From: Actinacidiphila acidipaludis
GTDB lineage: Bacteria > Actinomycetota > Actinomycetes > Streptomycetales > Streptomycetaceae
Assembly: GCF_019890725.1 (NCBI RefSeq)
Contig: NZ_JAINZZ010000007.1
Location: 62,001-126,000, forward strand
Length of the DNA stretch: 64,000 bases
Direction: 5' to 3'
This document shows, one piece after another, positions 8,268 through 17,766 of the stretch. The notes beneath the pieces are model-generated. The model was not told where the DNA came from. It was given only the letters and a program-made list of their open reading frames with translations, and ran no database searches. Each line of letters begins with the position of its first letter. Positions within the stretch are counted from its first letter, which is position 1. Made by a program: the position numbers and the translations under genes.

Positions 8268-11200
8268 GTGAGCAACCAGCCGACGCAGCCCGCGCAGCCA
8301 TCGCAGCCGCAGCAGGCGGCCCTGCCGCCGTCGTATCTCAGGAACCCGCACCCGCACGGTGACCTGATCGCCTTCACCGCCGAGGACGACGTCTGGCTGG
8401 CGCCTCTCGACGGCGGCCGGGCGTGGCGGGTCAGCGCCGACAACGTGCCTGTCGGCCGGCCCCGGATCAGTCCGGACGGCGAGCTGATCGCCTGGACGTC
8501 CACCCGCGACGGCGCCCCCGAGGTGCACCTGGCGCCGCTCGGCGGCGGGCCGTCCGCCCGCCTGACGTACTGGGGCAACGCCCGTACGGCCGTGCGGACC
8601 TGGACCCCGGACGGCGAGCTCGTGGTGATCAGCGCGCACGGCCAGGCGTCGCCGCGCCGCACCTGGGCGCGGCGGCTGCCGCTGGACGGCGGGCCGGCCG
8701 CGCGGCTGCCCTACGGGCCGGTCGGCGACGTGGCCCACGGGCCCGGCGGCGCGGTGCTGCTGCAGACCGTGACGATGGGCCGGGAGGCCGCGTACTGGAA
8801 GGGCTACCGCGGCGGGACCGCCGGCAAGCTGTGGCTGGACCCGGACGGCGGCGGCGCGTTCCACCGGGTGCACGAGGGGATCGACGGCAACATCGAGTGC
8901 CCGCTGTGGATCGGCGGCCGGATCGCGTTCCTCTCCGACCACGAGGGCGAGGGCGCGCTGTACTCCAGCCTCCCCGACGGCGGCGACCTGCGCCGCCACA
9001 CCCCGCTGGGCACCGGCTTCTACGCCCGGCACGCCGCGACCGACGGCACCCGGATCGCCTACGTCAGCGCGGGCCGCATCCACCTGCTGGACGATCTGGA
9101 GGCCGAGCCGCGCCCGCTGGACGTCCGTCTCGGCGGCCAGCGCACCGACCTGCAGCCGCGCCCGGTGCGGGCCGCCCAGCACCTCGGCGACGCCCGTCCC
9201 GACCACACCGGCCGCGGCAGCGCGGTCGAGATCCGCGGCACCACCCACTGGGTGACGCACCGCGGCGGTCCGGCCCGGGCCCTGGCCGCGCGGCCGGGCG
9301 TGCGTACCCGCCACCCGCGGGTGTTCCAGCAGGGCACCGACCAGCACGTGGTGTGGGTCACCGACGCGGAGGGCGACGACGCGCTGGAGATCGCGCCCGC
9401 CACCGGCCTGCCCGCCGGGACCGCGCCGCGCCGGCTGGCCGCCGGACGGCTGGGCCGGGTCCACGAGATCGAGGTCTCACCCGACGGCCACCGCATCGCC
9501 GTCGCCGCCCACGACGGCCGGGTGCTGCTGGTCGAGGCACAGACCGGCGAGGTCCGCGAGGTGATCGCGGGCGACGCCGGCGACGCCACCGACCTGGCCT
9601 TCTCGCCCGACTCCGGATGGCTGGCGTGGTCCCACCCCGGCCCCGGCTCGCTGCGGCAGATCAAGCTCGCCGCCACCGCGGACCTGACCGTCCTCGACGC
9701 GACGCCGCTGCGCTTCCAGGACTTCGCGCCCGCCTTCACCGCCGACGGCCGCCACCTGGCCTTCCTGTCCGAGCGGGCCTTCGACCCGGTCTACGACGCG
9801 CACGTCTTCGACCTGTCGTTCCCCAACGCCTGCCGCCCCTACCTGCTCACCCTCGCCGCCGCCACGCCGTCGCCGTTCGGCCCGCAGCGCCACGGCCGCC
9901 CGTACGACGACGCCGACGACGGCCACGACGACACCCACGGTGACGGCGACGGCGCCGGCCGCCCCGCCGACGACGCCGACCAGGGCGACGGGGACACCGG
10001 CTCCGGCGGGGACCGGCCGCGTCCGACCGTGGTCGACGCCGAGGGGCTGGCCGACCGCATCGTGCCCTTCCCCGTCGAGGCCGGACGCTACTCCGGGCTG
10101 CGGGCCGCCAAGGGCGGTGTGCTGTGGCTGCGGCACCCGTTGCTCGGCGCGCTCGGCTCGGCCCTGGCCACACCGGAGGCGCAGCCGCCCGGCACCCTGC
10201 TGGAGCGCTACGACCTGACGCGCCTGCACCTGGACGAGATCACCGACGACGCCGACGACTTCGCGGTCACCGGCGACGGCAGCAAGGTCCTGGTCGCCTC
10301 CGGCGGGCGCCTGCGGATCACACCCGCCGACAGCAAGGCCGACTCCTCCGACGACTCCGACAGCAGCGCCACCGTCGACCTCAGCCGGGTGCGGGTGACC
10401 GTCCGCCCGGCGGACGAGTGGCGGCAGATGTTCGACGAGACGCACCGGCTGATGCGGGACAACTTCTGGCGGGCCGACATGGACGGCCGGGACTGGGACG
10501 CCGGCGCCGCCCGGTACCGGCCGCTGCTGGCGGGGGTGGCCACCCACGACGATTTGGTGGACCTGCTGTGGGAGCTGCACGGCGACCTGCGCACCTCGCA
10601 CGCCTACGTCAGCCCGCCCGGCGGCTACCGCGACCCGCTGCGCCGCCAGGGACTGCTCGGCGCGGACCTCTCCCGTGCCGAGGACGGCAGCTGGCGGGTC
10701 GACCGGGTGCTGCCCGGCGAGTCCTCCGACCCGCACGCGCGCTCGCCGCTGGCGGCGCCGGGTGTCGGGGTCCGCGCGGGCGACACGCTGCTCGCGGTGG
10801 ACGGCCACCCGGTGGACCCGGCGGCCGGGCCCGGTCCGCTGCTGGTCGGCACCGCGGGCAAGCCCGTGGAGCTGACCGTGGCCCCGGCCGGCGGCGGCCC
10901 GGTCCGGCACGTGGTGGCCGTGCCGCTCGCCGACGAGGAGGCGCTGCGGTACCACGACTGGGTGGCCGGGCGGCGCGCCCACGTGCACGCGGCCTCCGGC
11001 GGCCGGCTCGGCTACCTGCACGTGCCCGACATGGTCGGCAGCGGCTGGGCGCAGCTCCACCGCGACCTGCGGGTGGAGGTGGCCCGCGAGGGCCTGGTGG
11101 TGGACGTGCGGGAGAACCGCGGCGGCCACACCTCGCAGCTCGTCGTGGAGAAGCTGGCCCGCCGCATCATCGGCTGGGACGTGCCGCGCCACGGCCACCC

Positions 11201-11588
11201 GTTCAGCTACCCGCAGGACGCGCCGCGCGGCCCGGTCGTCGCGGTCGCCAACGAGTTCTCCGGCTCGGACGGCGACATCGTGACCGCGGCACTGAAGGCG
11301 CTGGGGATCGGGCCGGTGGTCGGCACCCGCACCTGGGGCGGCGTCATCGGGATCGACAGCCGCTACCAGCTCGTCGACGGGACGGGGGTCACCCAGCCGA
11401 AGTACGCGATCTGGCTGGAGGGTTACGGATGGGGGCTGGAGAACCACGGCGCCGACCCCGACGTCGAGGTCGTCCCCACGCCGCAGGACTGGGCCGAGGA
11501 CCGGGACCCCCAGCTCGACAAGGCCGTCGCCCTGGCCCTTGCCGCCCTGGAGGCCGCCCCCGCCAAACTGCCGCCGTCCCTTCCCTGA
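8268..11588 (+). CDS. Tricorn-type S41 protease
   Basis: A 1106-residue cytoplasmic protease related to archaeal tricorn; no signal peptide. The first 550 or so residues carry beta-propeller repeats (ISPDGELIAW, VSPDGHRIAVAA, FSPDSGWLAW). A highly acidic Asp/Gly-rich insert at about residues 545-585 breaks the propeller region. A PDZ domain follows at about 785-890 and then the S41 core. By comparison with tricorn, catalytic residues are Ser777-His778 (in RTSHAYV), Ser1000 (in FSGSDGD) and Glu1058 (in GLENHG). Such enzymes are thought to trim oligopeptides downstream of the proteasome. GTG start at 8268, directly after the lipoprotein gene; a strong hairpin follows the stop. Confidence 0.93.
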   Translation: MSNQPTQPAQPSQPQQAALPPSYLRNPHPHGDLIAFTAEDDVWLAPLDGGRAWRVSADNVPVGRPRISPDGELIAWTSTRDGAPEVHLAPLGGGPSARLTYWGNARTAVRTWTPDGELVVISAHGQASPRRTWARRLPLDGGPAARLPYGPVGDVAHGPGGAVLLQTVTMGREAAYWKGYRGGTAGKLWLDPDGGGAFHRVHEGIDGNIECPLWIGGRIAFLSDHEGEGALYSSLPDGGDLRRHTPLGTGFYARHAATDGTRIAYVSAGRIHLLDDLEAEPRPLDVRLGGQRTDLQPRPVRAAQHLGDARPDHTGRGSAVEIRGTTHWVTHRGGPARALAARPGVRTRHPRVFQQGTDQHVVWVTDAEGDDALEIAPATGLPAGTAPRRLAAGRLGRVHEIEVSPDGHRIAVAAHDGRVLLVEAQTGEVREVIAGDAGDATDLAFSPDSGWLAWSHPGPGSLRQIKLAATADLTVLDATPLRFQDFAPAFTADGRHLAFLSERAFDPVYDAHVFDLSFPNACRPYLLTLAAATPSPFGPQRHGRPYDDADDGHDDTHGDGDGAGRPADDADQGDGDTGSGGDRPRPTVVDAEGLADRIVPFPVEAGRYSGLRAAKGGVLWLRHPLLGALGSALATPEAQPPGTLLERYDLTRLHLDEITDDADDFAVTGDGSKVLVASGGRLRITPADSKADSSDDSDSSATVDLSRVRVTVRPADEWRQMFDETHRLMRDNFWRADMDGRDWDAGAARYRPLLAGVATHDDLVDLLWELHGDLRTSHAYVSPPGGYRDPLRRQGLLGADLSRAEDGSWRVDRVLPGESSDPHARSPLAAPGVGVRAGDTLLAVDGHPVDPAAGPGPLLVGTAGKPVELTVAPAGGGPVRHVVAVPLADEEALRYHDWVAGRRAHVHAASGGRLGYLHVPDMVGSGWAQLHRDLRVEVAREGLVVDVRENRGGHTSQLVVEKLARRIIGWDVPRHGHPFSYPQDAPRGPVVAVANEFSGSDGDIVTAALKALGIGPVVGTRTWGGVIGIDSRYQLVDGTGVTQPKYAIWLEGYGWGLENHGADPDVEVVPTPQDWAEDRDPQLDKAVALALAALEAAPAKLPPSLP

Positions 11589-11596
11589 CCAGGGCG

Positions 11597-11624
11597 CGCG
11601 CCCGGCCGGTGGCGGCCGGGCGCG
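11597..11624 (+). terminator. Hairpin terminator after the tricorn-type gene
   Basis: CGCGCCCGGCC at 11597-11607 pairs perfectly with GGCCGGGCGCG at 11614-11624 around a six-base loop, starting eight bases after the stop codon. There is no T-run, as is usual in streptomycetes. Confidence 0.75.
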
Positions 11625-11700
11625 GGTACGGGGGCGGGAGGCCGCCAGCCGGTAGCATCGGCGCAGCCGAAGCGTCACGAGAACCCGAGGGGGAGCCGAC

Positions 11701-12057
11701 ATGGCGGGAGAACCTCAGCCCGACTGCCTGTTCTGCAAGATCGTCACGGGCGAGATCCCGGCCACCGTCGTCCGCGAGACCGACACCACCGTCGCGTTCC
11801 GGGACATCCACCCGCAGGCCCCGACGCACGTCCTCGTCATCCCGCGCGTGCACTACCCGGACGCCGCCTCCCTCGCCGCGGGCGACCCGGCCGCGACCGC
11901 GGACGTGCTGCGCGAGGCCGGCCAGGTCGCCGCGCAGGAGAAGGTCGACGGCACGGGCTACCGCATCGTCTTCAACACCGGCGAGGGCGCGGGCCAGACC
12001 GTCTTCCACGCGCACGCGCACGTTCTCGGCGGCCGCGACCTGCACCGGCTGATCTGA
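11701..12057 (+). CDS. HIT-domain nucleotide hydrolase/transferase
   Basis: A 118-residue protein of the histidine-triad superfamily. The N-terminal CLFCKIVTGEIPATVV is the HINT-branch signature, with a possible zinc site (CLFC), and the triad HAHAHVLGG stands near residue 106. HINT enzymes hydrolyse aminoacyl- or purine-phosphoramidates; the physiological substrate is usually unknown. The start ATG at 11701 has GAGGGGGAG about nine bases upstream. It lies 18 bases before rnz in the same direction and may share its transcript. Length is typical. Confidence 0.92.
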   Translation: MAGEPQPDCLFCKIVTGEIPATVVRETDTTVAFRDIHPQAPTHVLVIPRVHYPDAASLAAGDPAATADVLREAGQVAAQEKVDGTGYRIVFNTGEGAGQTVFHAHAHVLGGRDLHRLI

Positions 12058-12075
12058 CCGCCGGGCCCCGCACAC

Positions 12076-12981
12076 GTGTCCGCCCGCGAACTCGTCGTCC
12101 TCGGCACCGCCAGTCAGGTCCCCACCCGGCAGCGCAACCACAACGGCTACGTGCTGCGCTGGGACGACGAGGGCATCCTCTTCGACCCGGGAGAGGGCAG
12201 CCAGCGCCAGATGCTGTACGCCGGGGTGTCCGCGCACGACCTGACGCGGATCTGCGTGACCCACTTCCACGGCGACCACGCGCTGGGCCTGGCCGGGGTG
12301 ATCCAGCGGATCAACCTGGACCGGGTGCCGCACCCGGTCACCGCGCACTACCCGGCCGGCGGACAGGGCTACTTCGACCGCCTGCGGTACGCGTCCGCGT
12401 ACTACGAGACCGCGGACCTGCGGGAGCAACCCGTCGCCGGGGACGGGGACCTGGCCGTCACCCCGGCGTTCACCCTGTCGGCGGCGCGCCTGTCGCACCC
12501 CGTCGAGTCGTTCGGCTACCGGCTGACCGAGCCGGACGGACGCCGGCTGCTGCCCGAGCGGCTGGCCGCGCACGGCATCACCGGCCCGGACATCGGGCGC
12601 CTGCAACGCGAGGGCACCCTCGGCGGGGTGAGCCTGGACGAGGTCAGCGCCACACGGCGCGGCCAGCGGTTCGCGTTCGTGATGGACACCCGGCTGTGCG
12701 ACGCCGTCCACGAACTCGCCGCGGACTGTGACCTGCTGGTGGTGGAGTCCACGTTCCTCGACGAGGACGCCCGGCTGGCCGCCGAGCACGGCCATCTGAC
12801 CGCGGGCCAGGCCGGGGCGGTCGCCCGCGACGGCGGGGTGCGGCACCTGGTGCTCACGCACTTCTCGCAGCGCTACACCGACCCGGACCTGTTCGCCGCG
12901 GAGGCCCGGGCGGCCGGGTTCACCGGTGAACTGACCGTCGCCGAGGACCTGATGCGCATCCCGGTCCCCAAGCGCCGCTGA
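12076..12981 (+). CDS. rnz: Ribonuclease Z (tRNA 3' processing)
   Basis: A 301-residue MBL-fold nuclease with GTG start. It begins [23 protein letters not shown], the RNase Z pattern, and has the zinc motif [11 protein letters not shown] (about residues 61-71), with later ligands in [10 protein letters not shown] and [10 protein letters not shown]. RNase Z cuts precursor tRNAs after the discriminator base. The substrate-binding exosite arm is expected between the first and second zinc motifs. It probably shares a transcript with the HIT gene; the next gene converges on it across 70 bases. Confidence 0.92.
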   Translation: MSARELVVLGTASQVPTRQRNHNGYVLRWDDEGILFDPGEGSQRQMLYAGVSAHDLTRICVTHFHGDHALGLAGVIQRINLDRVPHPVTAHYPAGGQGYFDRLRYASAYYETADLREQPVAGDGDLAVTPAFTLSAARLSHPVESFGYRLTEPDGRRLLPERLAAHGITGPDIGRLQREGTLGGVSLDEVSATRRGQRFAFVMDTRLCDAVHELAADCDLLVVESTFLDEDARLAAEHGHLTAGQAGAVARDGGVRHLVLTHFSQRYTDPDLFAAEARAAGFTGELTVAEDLMRIPVPKRR

Positions 12982-13051
12982 CGCCGGCGTCACGACCGCG
13001 TACGCGGCCGCGGCGCCGGCGGGCGCCCGGGGACCCGGAACGCGCCGCGCC

Positions 13052-13831
13052 TTACGGCAGGTAGTACATCGGGTTGGGGAGCTTGTAGGACTTCAGCGCG
13101 TGGCCGCCCGACAGGTCGCTGTACTGGTCGCCGAAGTTGGCGACGATGGTGTAGCCCAGCGACTCGATGTGCGCGCGGGTCCCGGACTTGTAGTCGATCG
13201 TCGTGCAGGTCGACCCGCACGGCAGGTACGCGGGCGGGTTCGCCGAGTTCTTCAGGTACAGGTGCGCTGTGTCGACGGGCGCGGTGTAGCCGACGGCCGT
13301 CAGGTTGCGGACGGTGTCCGCGCGCTGGGCCTCGGGCCGGCCGGTGATCCAGAACACCGTGTAGCCGTGGTCCGCGGCCCAGTTGGCCAGGGTGTCCATG
13401 CCGAAGACCGGCTCCATGTTCTTGTTGTCCAGGTACGCCTGGTTGCTCGCCGGGGTGTAGTTGAAGCCCACCTCCAGCTCGTAGTTGTAGGTGAGCAGGG
13501 AGGTGTCGTCGACGTCGAGCACGATGGCCGGCTTCGCGCTGTGCCGTCCGGCGTGCGCGAGGTAGGACTCGGCCTTGGCCTCGATGCCCTTGAGCTGCTC
13601 GGCGTAGTTGCTGGTGGCCGAGGCGTGGTGCTCGCCCGCGGCGTCCACCGTGTCGCCGTAGTAGGCCTTGATGTCGGAGACCACGTTGGTGAGGTTGGGG
13701 ATCTCCTTGTCGCTGCGCGGCACGGAGTTGTCCGCGCTGGCCGCGCCCACGCCGTAGAAGGTGGCGCCCAGCGTGACCGCTGCGGCGGTCACGGCCAGGG
13801 AGCGGCGGACGGACAGACGTGCACGGGGCAT
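13052..13831 (-). CDS. Secreted HAD-family acid phosphatase
   Basis: A 259-residue protein with an N-terminal Sec or Tat signal (SVRRSLAVTAAAVTLGATFYGVGAASA, cut near residue 32, abbreviated here to its ends by the RR pair and ASA). The HAD class IIIB core shows the nucleophile motif VLDVDDTSL (Asp near residue 105), motif II FWITGRPEAQR, a lysine in YKSGTRAHIES and motif IV IVANFGDQYSDL. A Cys pair (CGSTC) may form a disulphide. It probably releases phosphate from small phosphoesters outside the cell. AAGGAG lies seven bases upstream of the ATG. Four consecutive 11-base PHO-box-like units stand about 107 bases upstream, suggesting PhoP control. Confidence 0.88.
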   Translation of the reverse strand: MPRARLSVRRSLAVTAAAVTLGATFYGVGAASADNSVPRSDKEIPNLTNVVSDIKAYYGDTVDAAGEHHASATSNYAEQLKGIEAKAESYLAHAGRHSAKPAIVLDVDDTSLLTYNYELEVGFNYTPASNQAYLDNKNMEPVFGMDTLANWAADHGYTVFWITGRPEAQRADTVRNLTAVGYTAPVDTAHLYLKNSANPPAYLPCGSTCTTIDYKSGTRAHIESLGYTIVANFGDQYSDLSGGHALKSYKLPNPMYYLP

Positions 13832-13937
13832 GGCGGTGCTCCTTCAACGCTCGTTGGTGCGGCGAAACTTAGACCCCGTGATCTGGGCAGGTCAAGGAGT
13901 GTCTACGCGCGTTGGGGATCGCTGACGTACCGTCAGT

Positions 13938-13981
13938 GTTCGGGACCTGTTAATCCGCTGTTCAGAGTGGGTTCACCAGCC
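13938..13981 (+). promoter_or_regulatory. PHO-box-like array of four 11-base direct repeats
   Basis: Four contiguous 11-mers, GTTCGGGACCT, GTTAATCCGCT, GTTCAGAGTGG and GTTCACCAGCC, run from 13938 to 13981. Streptomyces PhoP binds tandem 11-base units of the type GTTCACC; units 2 and 4 match best. The array lies between the secreted acid phosphatase (leftward, start 13831) and the end of the GH4 gene, overlapping that gene's stop codon. The repeats read away from the phosphatase on the top strand, a point against it. Confidence 0.55.
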
Positions 13982-15322
13982 GGCCGCCGTGAGAATCCGG
14001 TCGGCGACCGCCGCCGAGTCCACCAGCGGGTGGACGGCCAGCGCCCGCAGTGCCGCGGTCCGCGACCCCGTGGTGGCCGCCTCGATCGCCGCGCGCTCCA
14101 CCGCCTTCAGCGCCAGCATCAGCCCCGCCTGGTGCTCGTCCGGCGGTGCCACCGGCAGCGGCCGGGCCCCGAACGCGCCCACCGAGCACGGCACTTCGAC
14201 CACCGCGTCGGCGTCGAGCAGCGGCACGGTGCCGCCGCCGGGGACGTTGAGGACCAGCGTGGTCCGCTCGTCGCGTGCCACGGCCCGCATCAGGGCCAGC
14301 GCCACCCGGTCGTAACCGCCGCCGTCGAGGTCGTGCGGATCGCGTTCCCAGCCGCCGGTCGCCGCCCGGTTCTCCGCCATGTAGGTCTCCTCGCGCTCCC
14401 GCCGGGCCGCCTCCCACAGCGCGTACGCCGAGCCGGGCGTCCCGTCGGCCGCGGCCAGGAACGCCTCCTGCCGGCCGTCCAGGAACTCCCCCCGGGTCGC
14501 GGCGGCCGACCGCACCGCCTCCAGCGCCTCCCGCGCGAAGTAGTAGTAGTGCAGGTACTCGTTGGGCAGCGAACCCAGCGCGGACAGCCACGTGGGGCCG
14601 AACAGCCGGCCCTCCTCGAAGCCGCCGAGCGCCTCCGGGTCGGCCAGCAGGCCCGGCAGCAGGTCGGGGCCGTCCGGCGTGGCCGACATCCGCCGCAGCC
14701 AGCCGAGATGGTTCAGCCCCAGGTAGTCATAGGTGAAGCCCGGCGCGTCCGGGTCCGCGCGCGCCGCCCGCGCCGCCCGCCGCACCAGGCCCACCGGCGA
14801 GTCGCAGATCCCGATCACCCGGGGTCCCAGCACCCGGGACATCGCCTCGGTGACCATGCCCGCCGGGTTGGTGAAGTTGATCACCCAGGCCGACGGCGCC
14901 ACCGCCCGCACCCGCTCGGCGATCCGCAGCGCCACCGGCAGCGTCCGCAGCCCGTACAGCACCCCGCCCGCGCCGACGGTCTCCTGCCCCAGCACGCCCT
15001 CGGCCAGCGGGATCCGCTCGTCCCGCACCCGGCCGGCGGTGCCGCCCACCCGGATCGCCGAGAAGACGAAGTCCGCGCCGCGCAGCGCGTCGTCCAGGTC
15101 GCCGGTCAGCCGCACCGCGGGTCCAGGACCGTCCGGCAGCGGCATCGACGCCAGCACCGCGGCCACCACCCGCAGCCGCCGCGCGTCGGTGTCGTACAGG
15201 ACCACCTCGCTCACGTCCGTGCCGCCGGCCTCCCCGGTGCCGCCGGCACCGCCGGCGCCCGCCAGCGCCCGGTAGACCAGCGGCACGCGGAAACCGCCGC
15301 CGCCCAGAACCGTGAGCCTCAT
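13973..15322 (-). CDS. GH4-family 6-phospho-glycosidase
   Basis: A 449-residue NAD-dependent glycoside hydrolase of family 4. The N-terminus MRLTVLGGGGFRVPLVYRAL is the dinucleotide-binding start, and the family blocks NFTNPAGMVTEAM and GICDSPVGL (about 180-210) include the metal-binding Cys; a His ligand is expected in LNHLGWLRRM (about 235-244). GH4 enzymes oxidise C3 of the sugar, eliminate the glycoside and need Mn2+ and NAD+. The branch is closest to 6-phospho-beta-glucosidase, though no PTS gene is nearby. The ATG at 15322 is the natural start; open reading continues upstream toward 15382. It diverges from the PfkB kinase across 58 bases, which suggests joint sugar use. Confidence 0.87.
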   Translation of the reverse strand: MRLTVLGGGGFRVPLVYRALAGAGGAGGTGEAGGTDVSEVVLYDTDARRLRVVAAVLASMPLPDGPGPAVRLTGDLDDALRGADFVFSAIRVGGTAGRVRDERIPLAEGVLGQETVGAGGVLYGLRTLPVALRIAERVRAVAPSAWVINFTNPAGMVTEAMSRVLGPRVIGICDSPVGLVRRAARAARADPDAPGFTYDYLGLNHLGWLRRMSATPDGPDLLPGLLADPEALGGFEEGRLFGPTWLSALGSLPNEYLHYYYFAREALEAVRSAAATRGEFLDGRQEAFLAAADGTPGSAYALWEAARREREETYMAENRAATGGWERDPHDLDGGGYDRVALALMRAVARDERTTLVLNVPGGGTVPLLDADAVVEVPCSVGAFGARPLPVAPPDEHQAGLMLALKAVERAAIEAATTGSRTAALRALAVHPLVDSAAVADRILTAAGW

Positions 15323-15380
15323 CCCACTCCGTCCCCGAGCTTCCTGGGCACTGTCCGTGCCGTCAGGCACAGTGTGAACC

Positions 15381-16490
15381 ATGGACGACCAGCCCGTTCT
15401 CGACCCACTGGGGGCGCTGCGCGCCCCCGGGGACCCGGCGGCCGACGTCTACCTGACCGGCACCGTGTTCCTCGACATCATCTTCACCGGCCTGGACAGC
15501 GCCCCTGTGCGCGGCACCGAGTCCTGGGCCCGCGGCATGGGCTCCAGCCCCGGCGGCGTCGCCAACATGGCCACCGCGCTGGCCCGGCTCGGCCTGCGCA
15601 CCACGCTCGCCGCCGCCTTCGGGGACGACGTCTACGGCGACTACTGCTGGGACAGCCTGGAGAGCGGCGAGGGCATCGACCTCGGCCCGTCCCGCCGCGT
15701 CTCCGGCTGGCACTCCCCGGTCACCGTGTCCATGGCGTACGAGGGCGAGCGCACCATGGTCAGCCACGGCCACCGGGCGCCGCCGCCCGAGGACGCCGTG
15801 CCCGTCTGCCCGGTGCCGGCCCGCGCCGCCGTGGCCTCCCTCGGGCACGGCGGCGAGGCCGGGGAGAGCGACGAGGCGTGGATCGGCCGCGCCGCCGCCT
15901 CCGGCACCCGGATCTTCGCCGACGTCGGCTGGGACGACACCGGCCGCTGGGACCCCGCCGACCTGGAGGGCCTGCGGCACTGCGCGGCGTTCCTGCCGAA
16001 CGCCGAGGAGGCCATGCGCTACACCCGCACCACCTGCCCGCGCGAGGCCGCCCGGCGGCTCGCCGACCTCGTGCCGCTCGCGGTCGTCACCATGGGGTCC
16101 GAGGGCGCCTGCGCCGTGGACTCGGCGACGGGCCGGACCGCCGAGGTACCGGCCCTGCTCGTCGAGGCGCTGGACCCCACCGGCGCCGGCGACGTGTTCG
16201 TGGCCGGCTTCGTCACCGGCACCCTGGCCGGCTGGCCGCTCGCCGACCGGCTCGCCTTCGCGTCGCTGTCCGCGGCCCTGTCGGTCCAGGAGTTCGGCGG
16301 CTCGCTGTCCGCCCCCGGCTGGATCGAGATCGCCGCGTGGTGGGAGCAGGTGAAGGCGCTGGCCGGCCAGGCCCGCGCCGACGACGAGGCGCTGCGCCGC
16401 TACGCCTTCCTCGACGGCCTCCTGCCGCCCGGCCTGCGCCGCGGCCCGCTGCGCCGGGCCGTCCCCACCATCGGCTTCCGCCCGGCCTGA
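15381..16490 (+). CDS. PfkB-family carbohydrate kinase
   Basis: A 369-residue ribokinase-fold kinase. The N-terminal region VYLTGTVFLDIIFTGL and SSPGGVANMATALARLG (signature 1, about residues 55-70) bind the sugar. DPTGAGDVFVAGFVTG near residue 262 is signature 2 and carries the catalytic Asp and anion hole. Members phosphorylate ribose, fructose, adenosine and related substrates; this one cannot be assigned. It is divergent from the GH4 gene with only 58 bases between starts, so the kinase could supply or use phosphorylated sugar handled by the GH4 enzyme (inference). About 220 bases without genes follow. Confidence 0.85.
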   Translation: MDDQPVLDPLGALRAPGDPAADVYLTGTVFLDIIFTGLDSAPVRGTESWARGMGSSPGGVANMATALARLGLRTTLAAAFGDDVYGDYCWDSLESGEGIDLGPSRRVSGWHSPVTVSMAYEGERTMVSHGHRAPPPEDAVPVCPVPARAAVASLGHGGEAGESDEAWIGRAAASGTRIFADVGWDDTGRWDPADLEGLRHCAAFLPNAEEAMRYTRTTCPREAARRLADLVPLAVVTMGSEGACAVDSATGRTAEVPALLVEALDPTGAGDVFVAGFVTGTLAGWPLADRLAFASLSAALSVQEFGGSLSAPGWIEIAAWWEQVKALAGQARADDEALRRYAFLDGLLPPGLRRGPLRRAVPTIGFRPA

Positions 16491-16709
16491 GGCGGGCCGC
16501 GGCCGTGTGGGTGGCGGGCGGCGGCGGGGCGGCGGCCGTGCCGCGGATTCGGCCGGACGGTGCACGCGGCCCGACCGGACGGCCGGTCAGGGGGAGCGGG
16601 CTAAACCTCTCGGCGGCGGACCGCTCTCGTCGTACCCTTGGAACCCTCAGGGCCCCCTGGGAACCCTCGAACAGCAGAAGGCGGGATGAGCAGGCCCTAG
16701 AGCCGGCCC

Positions 16710-17753
16710 ATGACTCAGACACCGACAAAGCACCAGTCGCAGCCGCCGCAGCAGGCGCGCGCCCACTTCGTCGTTCCGGCCAAGCACCCCATGGTCACCG
16801 TCCTGGGGTCGGGAGACTCGCTCCTCCGCGTGATCGAGCAGGCGTTCCCGGACGTCGACATCCATGTGCGGGGCAACGAGATCAGCGCCGTCGGCGACGC
16901 TCCCGAGGTGGCACTGGTCCAGCGGCTGTTCGACGAGATGATGCTGGTCCTGCGGACAGGGCAGCCGATGACCGAGGACGCCGTGGAGCGCTCCATCGCG
17001 ATGCTGCGGGCCAACGGCACCGCCGCCGCGGAGGGCGCCGAGACCCCCGCGCAGGTCCTCACCCAGAACATCCTGTCCAGCCGCGGGCGCACCATCCGCC
17101 CGAAGACGCTCAACCAGAAGCGGTACGTCGACGCGATCGACAAGCACACCATCGTCTTCGGCATCGGCCCGGCCGGTACCGGCAAGACCTACCTGGCGAT
17201 GGCCAAGGCGGTGCAGGCCCTGCAGTCCAAGCAGGTCAACCGGATCATCCTGACCCGGCCCGCGGTCGAGGCCGGCGAGCGGCTCGGCTTCCTGCCCGGC
17301 ACCCTGTACGAGAAGATCGACCCGTACCTGCGGCCGCTGTACGACGCCCTGCACGACATGATCGACCCGGACTCGATCCCGCGGCTGATGGCGGCCGGCA
17401 CCATCGAGGTCGCCCCGCTGGCCTACATGCGGGGCCGCACCCTCAACGACGCCTTCATCATCCTCGACGAGGCGCAGAACACCAGCGCCGAGCAGATGAA
17501 GATGTTCCTCACCCGGCTGGGCTTCGACTCCAAGATCGTCGTCACCGGCGACATCACCCAGGTCGACCTGCCGGGCGGTACCAAGAGCGGGCTGCGCCAG
17601 GTCCAGGACATCCTGCAGGGTGTGGAGGACGTCCACTTCTCCCGGCTCACCAGCACCGACGTCGTACGCCATAAGCTGGTCGGACGCATCGTGGACGCCT
17701 ATGAGCGGTTCGACAACGCCAACGGCTCCGCACCGGGACCCCACGGAAAGTAA
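16710..17753 (+). CDS. phoH: PhoH-family ATPase
   Basis: A 347-residue PhoH-like protein. A KH-like N-terminal region (about residues 25-100) precedes the P-loop ATPase with Walker [12 protein letters not shown] (about 153-163), the family block [15 protein letters not shown], Walker [11 protein letters not shown] and [14 protein letters not shown]. It is predicted to work with YbeY in RNA and ribosome metabolism; ybeY follows after 13 bases. In the 219 bases upstream, GGAACCCTC occurs twice (around 16640 and 16660) and a four-codon minicistron (ATGAGCAGGCCCTAG at 16686) precedes the start; neither has an assigned role. Confidence 0.94.
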   Translation: MTQTPTKHQSQPPQQARAHFVVPAKHPMVTVLGSGDSLLRVIEQAFPDVDIHVRGNEISAVGDAPEVALVQRLFDEMMLVLRTGQPMTEDAVERSIAMLRANGTAAAEGAETPAQVLTQNILSSRGRTIRPKTLNQKRYVDAIDKHTIVFGIGPAGTGKTYLAMAKAVQALQSKQVNRIILTRPAVEAGERLGFLPGTLYEKIDPYLRPLYDALHDMIDPDSIPRLMAAGTIEVAPLAYMRGRTLNDAFIILDEAQNTSAEQMKMFLTRLGFDSKIVVTGDITQVDLPGGTKSGLRQVQDILQGVEDVHFSRLTSTDVVRHKLVGRIVDAYERFDNANGSAPGPHGK

Positions 17754-17766
17754 CCGAACGACCACC

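Noticed and set aside
13100..17674. A 1524-codon open frame on the top strand
   Set aside because: It crosses genes on both strands and encodes low-complexity Arg/Gly/Pro protein; phoH, PfkB and GH4 in other frames explain the DNA.
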